Shown piece after piece: positions 47,482-55,258 of a stretch of DNA of 64,000 nt. The stretch's first letter is position 1, and each line of letters begins with the position of its first letter. This stretch comes from JAHQVI01 sp963727575 (lineage in GTDB: Bacteria; Pseudomonadota; Alphaproteobacteria; Rhizobiales; Rhodomicrobiaceae): positions 62,001 through 126,000 of the forward strand of contig CAVSIA010000026.1 in NCBI GenBank assembly GCA_963727575.1, read 5' to 3'. The notes beneath the pieces are model-generated. The model did no database searches. It was not told the DNA's origin and was given only the letters and a program-made list of their open reading frames with translations. Made by a program: the position numbers and the translations under genes.

Positions 47482-47491
47482 TGGTATACCA
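47482..47491. promoter_or_regulatory. Perfect palindrome TGGTATACCA (candidate GntR operator)
   Basis: The palindrome, within the larger CTGGTATACCACACACCAG, lies 80 bases upstream of the GntR-oxc-frc operon, after the end of tctA. The form fits short palindromic operators of FCD-type GntR proteins and recurs in variant form at 51076-51092 and 51375-51391. Confidence 0.45.
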
Positions 47492-47636
47492 CACACCAGA
47501 ACGAGCCTGCAAGCGGATCCCGTCTAGGATCGGACCGGATTGCGGCGTCCGGGGTGGGCGCACAGCGCCGCACCCCACCGCAATCCGTCCTGCCATTCCA
47601 TCCGCCGTTGGACGCACCAGCCATCCGTAGCGCTCC

Positions 47637-49154
47637 TTACGCGGCTTCCTGCTGCCGAAGCCTCTGCTTCAGCGTGTCGAACCCGTAATTGATGAGCGGC
47701 CAGAACAGCATGATCATGCTCAATCCCGTGATGCTGCCGACCAACGGGTTCGACCAGAACACGGACAGGTCACCCTGCGAGCCGAGCAGCGACTGACGGA
47801 AGGATTCCTCGGCACGATTGCCCAAAACGATCGCCAGCACCATCGGCGCAAGCGGGTAGTTCAGCTTTTTGAACAGGTAGCCGATGACACCGAACATCAC
47901 CATGAACAGGATGTCGGACGGAGCGTTCGACAGCGTATAGGAGCCGATGGCGCACACGACGATGATGATAGGCGCAATCACCGAGAAGGGAATTCGCATG
48001 ATGCTCGCCCATAGCGGCACCGTCGTCAGCACGATGGCGAGGCCCACCACGTTGCCCAGATAGATCGAGGCGATCAGGCCCCAGACGAAGTCCGGCTGTT
48101 CGGTGAACAGCAGCGGTCCGGGTTGCAGACCCCAGATCAGGAGGCCGCCGAGCAGCACCGCTGCGGTCGGCGATCCGGGAATGCCGAGCGTCAGCATCGG
48201 CAGCAGCGCGCTGGTGCCGGCGGCGTGGGCAGCCGTTTCCGGAGCGACGACGCCTTCCAGCTCTCCGGTGCCGAACTTATGGCCGTTCTTGGAGAAGCGC
48301 TTGGCCATGCCGTAGCTCATGAAGGAGGCCGGCGTTGCGCCGCCCGGCGTGATGCCGAGCCAGCAGCCGACCGCGGAGCTGCGCAGGATCGTCGCCCAAT
48401 ATTGCGGCAGCTTGGCCCATGTCTGGAGCACGACCCACGGGTTGATCTTGGCGCTCCGGCCCTCGAAGGCCAGGCCCTTTTCGATCGTTACCAGGATTTC
48501 GCCGATGCCGAACAGGCCGATGACCGCGATCAGGAAGTGGAAGCCGGTCAGCAGCGTCTCGGTGCCGAATGTAAGGCGCAGACCGCCGGTAATGCTGTCG
48601 GTGCCGACGGAGGCGAGTGCGAAGCCGAACATCATCGCAGTGATGATCTTGAACGGCGATTGCTTGCCCATGCCGACGAAGCTGCAGAATGTCAGCAGAT
48701 AGACGGCGAAGAATTCCGGTGGACCGAAATCGAGCGCGAAACTGGCGACGATCGGCGCCAGGAAGGTGAGCACGATCACCGCGATCAGCGCGCCGATGAA
48801 GGAGGAGCTGAGTGCGGCGGTGAGCGCTTCACCGGCGCGGCCCTGCTGCGCCAGCGGGTGACCGTCGAAGGTTGTCGCCACCGACCATGGTTCGCCCGGG
48901 ATATTGAACAGGATGGCGCTGATGGCGCCGCCGAACAATGCGCCCCAATAGATGGCCGCAAGCATGATGACGGCCGTGGTCGGGGGCATGGAAAAGGTTA
49001 GCGGCAGCAGAATGGCAATGCCGTTCGCGCCGCCGACGCCGGGCAGAAAGCCCAGCAGAATGCCGAACAACACGCCGACAATCATGTAGCCGATGTTGAT
49101 CGGGGTGAGCAGAACCTCAAACCCGTGCATCAGCGAGAAGAACGCGTCTAACAA
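47637..49154 (-). CDS. tctA: Tripartite tricarboxylate transporter large permease TctA
   Basis: This 505-residue multispanning protein has the TctA signature GFLPGVGGANGIAILLPLTF near the N-terminus and the second conserved region GITPGGATPASFMSYGMAKR. LPMLTLGIPGSPTAAVLLGG is also present. It forms the main membrane channel with TctB and receives ligand from TctC. Being embedded between the binding protein and the oxalate genes, it is the likely oxalate or dicarboxylate importer of this locus. Confidence 0.94.
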   Translation of the reverse strand: MLDAFFSLMHGFEVLLTPINIGYMIVGVLFGILLGFLPGVGGANGIAILLPLTFSMPPTTAVIMLAAIYWGALFGGAISAILFNIPGEPWSVATTFDGHPLAQQGRAGEALTAALSSSFIGALIAVIVLTFLAPIVASFALDFGPPEFFAVYLLTFCSFVGMGKQSPFKIITAMMFGFALASVGTDSITGGLRLTFGTETLLTGFHFLIAVIGLFGIGEILVTIEKGLAFEGRSAKINPWVVLQTWAKLPQYWATILRSSAVGCWLGITPGGATPASFMSYGMAKRFSKNGHKFGTGELEGVVAPETAAHAAGTSALLPMLTLGIPGSPTAAVLLGGLLIWGLQPGPLLFTEQPDFVWGLIASIYLGNVVGLAIVLTTVPLWASIMRIPFSVIAPIIIVVCAIGSYTLSNAPSDILFMVMFGVIGYLFKKLNYPLAPMVLAIVLGNRAEESFRQSLLGSQGDLSVFWSNPLVGSITGLSMIMLFWPLINYGFDTLKQRLRQQEAA

Positions 49155-49251
49155 GGAGACCTCCCTTAAAAGGCGCGGCGTTTGGTTCCTGCCGCATTTG
49201 CTATTGCTCGCGGCGGCTTATCCGCACGCCGCCGTCCGAAGGCGCCCGGGA

Positions 49252-49767
49252 TCAATAGCCGAGCATTGCCTCCAGCGGTCCCTTGGGCAGCGGCACGAGG
49301 AACCAGATTTCAAACACCAGGAACAATATGGCCGGGACGGCGAGCGCCACCGGAATCGCGGTATACAGACGATATCCGCCGAGCCACATCATGAAGAACA
49401 TCAGGAACAGGAACGCCGACACGTAGATCCCGATATAGATGGTCAACACCACGAAGATGATCATCGGTATGAGAACCTGAAGCACCATCAAGCCTTCGTG
49501 CCGCTGGATGAACCCACCGCTCTTTTTGCTGCTGAACGCATTCTGGACCAGCGTCGCTCCGGCGGAGAGCAACATGATCAGGGACACATAGAAGGGGAAA
49601 TAGCCGGATTCCGGTCCAACAAAAGGTGCCCAGCCCGCGCCCAGTATGTAGCTGTCGACCAGCACGACCGTGGCGATCGCCATCAGCATCAGCGCGACGA
49701 TGATTTCCACGCTGCGATTGGAGATCACCACTGGGGTCTCTTGAGAATTATTGGGGCCTTCGCTCAT
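49252..49767 (-). CDS. tctB: Tripartite tricarboxylate transporter small subunit TctB
   Basis: The 171-residue membrane protein has four predicted helices. These include IIVALMLMAIATVVLVDSYI, YFPFYVSLIMLLSAGATLVQ and the pair LMVLQVLIPMIIFVVLTIYI / GIYVSAFLFLMFFMMWLGG, the standard TctB layout. It lies between tctC and tctA. Confidence 0.88.
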   Translation of the reverse strand: MSEGPNNSQETPVVISNRSVEIIVALMLMAIATVVLVDSYILGAGWAPFVGPESGYFPFYVSLIMLLSAGATLVQNAFSSKKSGGFIQRHEGLMVLQVLIPMIIFVVLTIYIGIYVSAFLFLMFFMMWLGGYRLYTAIPVALAVPAILFLVFEIWFLVPLPKGPLEAMLGY

Positions 49768-49886
49768 CGCATAGATCTCGGATTCGCAGGCAGCCGCACC
49801 GTTCTTGGCGAGGCGTCCTTAGGGAGACAGAAAATCAGGAACATAAGGGAGGGGAGCACATCCGGTGCTCCCCTGTTTGCTTCAGC

Positions 49887-50903
49887 TTAGCCTTTGGCGA
49901 GGAAGCCGGCCTTTTCCATCAGCTCTTGATGGCGCTGGGCGGCCTTTTCGAGCCATTTCTGGAACTCGTCGCCCGACATGAAGCTCTGGTTGAACGCACC
50001 GGTCGCCATGAAGGCCTTCCACTCGTCGGTCTCGCGGACTTTCTTGAGCAGATCGACATAATAGGAGACGACATCGGCAGGCACGTCCGGCGCGGCCATG
50101 ATACCGCGCAGCATCGTATACTCGACGTCGAGCCCGGATTCCTTGCAGGTCGGGAGGTCCTTCCAGGACTCGGTCTCGGTGATCTTGTCCGGATAAGGCA
50201 TGCGCTGCTCGTCGAAAACGCAGAGCGGACGCACCTTGCCGGCACGCCAGAGCGCCACGGCCTCGATCGGGTTGTTGACGTCGGAGTCAATGTGCTTGCC
50301 AGCGAGCTGGGTTGCGACGGTGCCGCCGCCTGAATAAGGCAAGTAGGTGAACTTCACGCCGGTCTGCTGTTCGATCGCGGCGGTGATGATCTGGTCTTCC
50401 TGCTTGGATCCCGTGCCGCCCATCTTGAACTTGCCCGGCTCCTTCTTGACCGCGTCCAGATATTCCTGGGGCGTCTTGTAAGCCGTCTCGGCATTCACCC
50501 AGAACACGAACTCGTCGAGCGCCATCATCGCGACCGGCGTGTAATCCTTCCAGCTGAAGGGCGATCCGGTGGCAAGCGGCGTGGTGAAGACGTTGGACAG
50601 GGTAATGATGAGCTTGTGGGGGTCGCTCTTGGCATTCTTGACGAAGAGGAAGCCTTCCGCTCCGGACCCGCCCTTCTTGTTGATGACGACCATCGAGGTC
50701 GGAATGAGCTTATGCTTCTGAATAATGCCCTGGATCAGGCGAGCCATCTGGTCGGCGCCGCCGCCATTGCCGGCAGGAACGACGAATTCAATGTTTCTGG
50801 TGGGCTCCCAGGCATACGCAGGCTGCACGGAGCCGAGGGCGGCCAACCCCAGACCGAGTGCAATGCCTGAGGCGTAGAACTGTGATGTTATGCTTTTCAT
50901 CAA
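49887..50903 (-). CDS. tctC: Tripartite tricarboxylate transporter substrate-binding protein TctC
   Basis: The 338-residue protein has a signal peptide ending PAYA-WEP and the Bug/TctC fold. NIEFVVPAGNGGGADQMARL is the conserved first loop that contacts the carboxylate. FKMGGTGSKQEDQIITAAIE and YLPYSGGGTVATQLAGKHID form the second ligand loop region. It is the first gene of tctCBA and is separated from the divergent sucCD-like genes by a long AT-richer promoter region. Confidence 0.93.
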   Translation of the reverse strand: MMKSITSQFYASGIALGLGLAALGSVQPAYAWEPTRNIEFVVPAGNGGGADQMARLIQGIIQKHKLIPTSMVVINKKGGSGAEGFLFVKNAKSDPHKLIITLSNVFTTPLATGSPFSWKDYTPVAMMALDEFVFWVNAETAYKTPQEYLDAVKKEPGKFKMGGTGSKQEDQIITAAIEQQTGVKFTYLPYSGGGTVATQLAGKHIDSDVNNPIEAVALWRAGKVRPLCVFDEQRMPYPDKITETESWKDLPTCKESGLDVEYTMLRGIMAAPDVPADVVSYYVDLLKKVRETDEWKAFMATGAFNQSFMSGDEFQKWLEKAAQRHQELMEKAGFLAKG

Positions 50904-51075
50904 GCTTCCTCCCTTAGTGCAAAGCGCGGGATGCGCTTCAACAAAAAGGCGATCGGGGGCGCTATTTCCTTGGCGTGAACGCGCTTACCGCCGACCACCA
51001 TCTCGTGCCAGGCCGTTCAAATCCGACCCTTAAGCTCGGGCCGTTCGATTGCGGCCCTTCATCTGGTGTGTGGTC

Positions 51076-51092
51076 GATTGTATGCCACAATC
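51076..51092. promoter_or_regulatory. Palindrome in the tctC upstream region (candidate GntR operator)
   Basis: GATTGT-ATGCC-ACAATC. It contains ATTGTATGCCA, whose exact reverse complement occurs at 41055-41065. Confidence 0.4.
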
Positions 51093-51374
51093 GCGGAACT
51101 TGGCAATGTTTTAGTAAGTAATGTATCGTCTGGATCTAAAAGGTTGCCGCTTTTTCCCATGAGAGCAAGGTATAAGACCGAAGATTTTCCGACCGGGCGC
51201 AACGCTGTTTTTGTGCTCTGCAACATATTTGGTGCTCTGCAATGTAAAACGGCGCATATTACCTGTCGCGTTAAAAGCTTTTTTCGAATGTGTTGAGTCA
51301 TTGCCGGAACTGATCTGGCAGAAGCTAGGGTCGGTGGGTAAGGTTCGCCTCGACAGGCCCATATGCTTGGGATA

Positions 51375-51391
51375 TGGTATTTGGCATACCA
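51375..51391. promoter_or_regulatory. Palindrome upstream of the SucCD-like genes (candidate GntR operator)
   Basis: TGGTAT-TTGGC-ATACCA, with further CTTGG/CCAAG symmetry outside, lies 105 bases before the SucC-like start. It shares the TGGTAT/ATACCA arms with the palindrome at 47482-47491. Confidence 0.4.
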
Positions 51392-51495
51392 AGAAGCTCT
51401 GCCGCCTTCATGAGCAGTCGCGTATGCCGAACATCGGCACCCATGGAGGGTTGGAACGGGGCTAGGCACGTTACGGCGTGCACGGAGGAAGGCCC

Positions 51496-52680
51496 ATGTT
51501 TTTACACGAGTTCCTGGCCAAGGAATTGTTGTCCCGGCGGGGCGTGCCGATCGCCACGGGCCGCGTCGCAGGACGGCCCGACGATGCGGAACGGGCCGCG
51601 CGCGGAATGGGACCCGGCCGCTACGTGGTCAAGGCGCAGGTCCCGGCCGGCGACCGCATGGCAGGCGGCGGCATCCGGTTCGCGGAAACGCCGGAAGAGG
51701 TCCGCGCCGCCGCAGCCGCGATGCTCGGCAAACCTCTCGTGACGCGCCAGACCGGCCCGGGCGGCGAGATGGTCCGCTGGGTCTATGTCGAGGAAGCCGT
51801 CACCGCGCTGACCAATCTTTATGTCTCCGTCGCCGTCGACAGGGCCGCAGGCGAGGTCGTCCTGCTCGGCAGCAGCGCCCCGGTCGACGACAGCGACCCC
51901 ACGGCCGTGCGCGATCGCGGTCAGCTCAAGCGCCTTGTCCTCAGGATCGGCGGTGACGCGGCCATCGGCGATTTCGCCGCGTTGGCGAAACAGATCGCCC
52001 CGGCGACCGCGCGGATCGACGAGTTCGCCGCCCTGCTTCAGCTTCTGGCCAACACGCTGATCGAGCTGGACGCAACGCTCATCGAGATCAATCCGCTGAC
52101 GGTCACCGCCGACGGGCGCTTCATCGCCGTCGACGCCAAGATGACCATCGACGACAACGCCATGCTCCGTCATCCGGACCTTGCGGCGCTGCGGCAGGCC
52201 GACGCCAATGTCGATGGCGATCCGGCCGAGGTCGCCGCCGACCGCCGGCACATCAACTACCTCGCCCTGGACGGCGATATCGGCGTCGTCGTCAACGGTG
52301 CCGGGCTCGCCCTCGCCACGCTCGACAGCCTTGCCGATGCCGGCGGACGCCCGGCGAATTTCATGGATGTGCGTACCACCGCCACCAGCCTGGACATCGC
52401 TTTCGCCTTCGGTCTCGTGCTCGCCAACAAATCGGTGCGTGCCGTGCTGCTCAACGTCCATGGCGGCGGTATGCAGCGCTGCGACACCATCGCGGAGGGT
52501 ATCGGCATCGCCATGCGCCGTGGCGGCCGGAGCGTGCCGCTGGTTGTGCGCCTCGCCGGCAACAATGCCGATTTCGCACGGGATCGCCTGAGGAGCTTCG
52601 GCATCCGTTTCGTCGAAGGCGCGAGCATCACCGACGCCGCGCAACGCGTCGTTACAATGGTATCCAGGGAGATTGCGTAA
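51496..52680 (+). CDS. SucC/MtkA-like ADP-forming CoA ligase, beta subunit
   Basis: The start at 51496 follows GGAGGAAGGCCC. The 394-residue protein has the ATP-grasp layout of succinate/malate--CoA ligase beta chains: FLHEFLAKELLSRRGVPIAT, YVVKAQVPAGDRMAGGGI, LIEINPLTVTADGRFIAVDA and NGAGLALATLDSLADAGGRP. It departs from ordinary SucC where DVGG becomes DVRTTAT and in LLNVHGGGMQRCDTIAEG, so a different acid substrate is plausible. The stop overlaps the alpha-chain start. Location beside the oxalate genes suggests oxalate, malate or glycolate-derived acids. Confidence 0.85.
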   Translation: MFLHEFLAKELLSRRGVPIATGRVAGRPDDAERAARGMGPGRYVVKAQVPAGDRMAGGGIRFAETPEEVRAAAAAMLGKPLVTRQTGPGGEMVRWVYVEEAVTALTNLYVSVAVDRAAGEVVLLGSSAPVDDSDPTAVRDRGQLKRLVLRIGGDAAIGDFAALAKQIAPATARIDEFAALLQLLANTLIELDATLIEINPLTVTADGRFIAVDAKMTIDDNAMLRHPDLAALRQADANVDGDPAEVAADRRHINYLALDGDIGVVVNGAGLALATLDSLADAGGRPANFMDVRTTATSLDIAFAFGLVLANKSVRAVLLNVHGGGMQRCDTIAEGIGIAMRRGGRSVPLVVRLAGNNADFARDRLRSFGIRFVEGASITDAAQRVVTMVSREIA

Positions 52681-53570
52681 TGGCGATCCTTGTCGGCGCG
52701 AACACGCGCGCAATCTGCCAGGGCATGACCGGACATGCGGGCAGCTATCACACCCAGCGCATGATCGCCTACGGCACTAAGATCGTCGCCGGGGTGACGC
52801 CGGGTAAGGGCGGCAGCAAGGCGCTCGATCTGCCGGTGTTCGACACCGTCCACGCCGCGAAAGAGGCGACCGACGCCAATGCCAGCATCCTGTTCGTGCC
52901 GCCGCTCCACGCAGCCGCGGCGATGATCGAAGCCATCGAAGCCGAGATCCCGCTGCTGGTCTGCGTCACCGAGCGCGTGCCCGTCCTCGATATGATCCGT
53001 GTGCGGCAGGCGCTCGAAGGCTCCAAGACCCGCCTCATCGGACCGAACTCGCAAGGCATTCTGGCACCCGGCGTCGTCCAGCTCGGCGTAATGACCACGG
53101 TCGACGCGCGCCGCGGCGGCATCGGCATCGCCTCGCGCTCGGCCTCGCTGACCAGCGAAGTCGTGGCGCAGGTGACGGCGGCCGGGCTCGGCCAATCGAC
53201 GACGGTGGGCGTCGGCGGCGACCCGATTCACGGCGTCGACCTGAAGACCTGCCTTGAGCTTTTCGTCGAAGACCCGGAGACGCGCGGCGTCATCCTGGTT
53301 GGCGAGATCGGCGGCACCGAGGAAGAGGAGACGGCGGCGCTCGTCGCCAAGCTGCGCCCGCGCAAGCCGATTGTCGCCCTCGTCGTCGGACGCAACGCGC
53401 CGCGCGAAAGGCGCATGGGCCACGCCGGCGCGTTCATGGCCGGCGGCCAGGGCAGCGCCGAGAGCAAGATCGCCGCGCTGAAGGCGGTCGGCATTCGCAT
53501 CGCGCCGAATGCCAGCGTGGTCGGCGAAACCATGCGGCAGGCTCTGTCCGAAGCATCCGCCGCCGTCTAG
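52680..53570 (+). CDS. SucD/MtkB-like CoA ligase, alpha subunit
   Basis: The 296-residue protein has the CoA-binding N-terminus (LVGANTRAICQGMTGHAGSY, AYGTKIVAGVTPGKGG), GPNSQGILAPG, and the phosphohistidine loop RRMGHAGAFMAGGQGSAESK. GVGGDPIHGVDLKTCLELF and GEIGGTEEEETAAL match the alpha-chain core. SRSASLTSEVV replaces the usual SRSGTLTYE, another sign of divergence from housekeeping SucD. It would pair with the overlapping beta subunit. A bidirectional hairpin follows. Confidence 0.87.
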   Translation: MAILVGANTRAICQGMTGHAGSYHTQRMIAYGTKIVAGVTPGKGGSKALDLPVFDTVHAAKEATDANASILFVPPLHAAAAMIEAIEAEIPLLVCVTERVPVLDMIRVRQALEGSKTRLIGPNSQGILAPGVVQLGVMTTVDARRGGIGIASRSASLTSEVVAQVTAAGLGQSTTVGVGGDPIHGVDLKTCLELFVEDPETRGVILVGEIGGTEEEETAALVAKLRPRKPIVALVVGRNAPRERRMGHAGAFMAGGQGSAESKIAALKAVGIRIAPNASVVGETMRQALSEASAAV

Positions 53571-53646
53571 AACGAGCGCCTGCTCTGAGCAGATCACTAA
53601 GGTGACGCAAATCGCAGCCGAGAACGCAATCCTGCTTGAACGCTGA

Positions 53647-53668
53647 AACGGCGCCGATTGGCGCCGTT
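53647..53668. terminator. Hairpin between convergent genes
   Basis: AACGGCGCC-gatt-GGCGCCGTT is a perfect 9-bp stem with a four-base loop, 76 bases after the SucD-like gene and 39 bases after the convergent small gene. There is no long T-run, so the two genes may share it as a weak bidirectional terminator. Confidence 0.5.
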
Positions 53669-53707
53669 CAAGGTATACCGACGGAATGATTGCCGAAGCG
53701 GGAAGCG

Positions 53708-53941
53708 TCAGCCGCCGACCTTCAGGCCGGCAAGCGCCGCCTGGACGGAAGCCGCGCTGCGGGCGATCGCCGTCGAAGCTGCACCTGCGTCGTCGGCATC
53801 ACCGTCATTGGACTGGGCCGGCGCAGCAGGCTGGGCGTTCTGGGTTTTCTTGTCGTCCTGATCCTGATCCTGTTTCGCGACGCGCGAGGTCTGGACCGGG
53901 GTGGGAGCGTTGGAGACGGAACCGACTGAAGAGACAGACAT
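53708..53941 (-). CDS. Small low-complexity protein of unknown function
   Basis: The 77-residue product begins at 53941 after AAGGATCACCAAA. It is rich in Ser, Ala, Gln and Asp (SVSSVGSVSNAPTPVQTS, QDQDQDDKKTQN, SNDGDADDAG), implying disorder, with a short hydrophobic end (ASVQAALAGLKVGG). No family was recognised. The region 53942-54289 upstream holds no other recognisable element. Confidence 0.55.
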   Translation of the reverse strand: MSVSSVGSVSNAPTPVQTSRVAKQDQDQDDKKTQNAQPAAPAQSNDGDADDAGAASTAIARSAASVQAALAGLKVGG

Positions 53942-54289
53942 TTTGGTGATCCTTTGCAGATCCTGTTGAGTTCGAAGGGATCCTGCGCGTCAAACCTTGC
54001 CAAGGCGTGCATGACCTGCTGACACAACCTTAAGCAGGGCTTCAAAACGGGTCCGCCGCTGCCGCCGGGGAGGTGGCACCGGCGTCCCGGGCAAACCGCT
54101 ATCGACCGGCCTGGCAGCCTCCTCCAGCGACCGTCGAAATGGCGGACACCAGCGAAACGGCCTTGATTAGCAACGGCAAATCTCTATTCTCGGCCCGCCG
54201 TACAACAATCGGGATTCTCATGCCAAATTCTGGAAAGCCGGTCGGGGGGCGCCTTCGGCGGACCACTGCTGCCCTGCTCCTGCGCCGGA
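53942..54289. other. Intergenic region without a recognised gene
   Basis: Apart from the ribosome binding site of the leftward small gene at its left end, I see no gene, repeat or clear hairpin in this stretch. Confidence 0.5.
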
Positions 54290-55111
54290 ATGCCGCGCCC
54301 GCTGTCGCTCAGGCGAGCACCGGCCGATGCGGGTCTTGCCCGTTGGGGACGTAAGGGCTTGTTGAGCGATCCCTATTTCCTCGCCGCCGCTATCCCGGCA
54401 GTCATCGCGCTCGGCCTCGCCAAGGGCGGCTTTGCCGGCGCCGGCACCGTCGCCACCCCGCTCGTCGCGCTCGTCGTGCCACCATTCGAGGCCGCCGCCC
54501 TTTTGCTGCCGATCCTCATCGTTCAGGACGCGATCTCGGTCTTTGTCTACCGGCGAGACTGGAGCGCGCGGAACCTGAAGCTGATGCTGCCCGGCGCGGC
54601 GGTGGGTATCGGCATCGCCTGGGCGCTGGCGATGCAGGTGCCGGAGCCGATCGTCCGGCTGATCGTCGGCGGAATCGGCCTGTCCTTCGTGCTCAATGTC
54701 TGGTTCGGGCGCAAACCTGAGCGCTCGGAGGGCCATGGGCCGAGCGGCGTCTTCTGGGGCGCGGTCTCGGGCTTCACCTCCGCCTTCGCCAATGCCGGCG
54801 GGCCGCCCTTCCAGGTCTATATCCTGCCGCAGCAATTGCCCAAGCTGACGCTTGTCGGCACGACGACGATCTTCTTTGCCGTCGTCAACTGGCTGAAAGT
54901 CCTGCCTTATGTCGCGCTGGGCAATTTCTCCACCGACGGAATTCTGATCTCGCTCGCGCTGATGCCGCTGGCCATCGCGGCCAATTTTGCCGGGATCTGG
55001 CTGGTCCGCGTCACCCCGTTCGAATTGTTCTACAAGATCGCCTACACGCTGGTGATGATCCTCTCGCTCACCCTGATCTGGCAAGGCTGCGCGGCGCTTT
55101 TGCGGCATTGA
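54290..55111 (+). CDS. TauE/SafE family sulfite/organosulfonate exporter
   Basis: A membrane protein of about 250-273 residues with about eight helices. The family repeats are seen as LAAAIPAVIALGLAKGGFAG near the start and GFTSAFANAGGPPFQVYILP in the second half. The true start may be TTG at 54359 or 54362, behind GTAAGG, because the first 23 residues of the longer frame do not resemble the family. It exports sulfite, sulfonates or similar anions. No sulfur-metabolism genes are adjacent, so the substrate is open. Confidence 0.88.
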   Translation: MPRPLSLRRAPADAGLARWGRKGLLSDPYFLAAAIPAVIALGLAKGGFAGAGTVATPLVALVVPPFEAAALLLPILIVQDAISVFVYRRDWSARNLKLMLPGAAVGIGIAWALAMQVPEPIVRLIVGGIGLSFVLNVWFGRKPERSEGHGPSGVFWGAVSGFTSAFANAGGPPFQVYILPQQLPKLTLVGTTTIFFAVVNWLKVLPYVALGNFSTDGILISLALMPLAIAANFAGIWLVRVTPFELFYKIAYTLVMILSLTLIWQGCAALLRH

Positions 55112-55258
55112 GGCGGGAAGCCTCCCAAGTGCCGCTCATCAATCGGTAAGCTTTTTATGGAAAGATTCAGGGTTGGCCCGTGAGAGCGCGCCGACCATGC
55201 GTAGCCCCTTGTCTGATGGAGCCTGGGACAGGCCGCCCGCCTGGCTCCGGATCGAGAG

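Larger units (their letters stand above)
50904..51495. promoter_or_regulatory. Divergent control region between tctC and the SucCD-like genes
   Basis: A region of nearly 600 bases without a gene, clearly richer in A and T than its surroundings between about 51100 and 51310. It contains two palindromes related to the candidate GntR site and a tandem repeat of GTGCTCTGCAA (51213-51223 and 51232-51242). Short frames inside it lack family resemblance. Confidence 0.5.
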
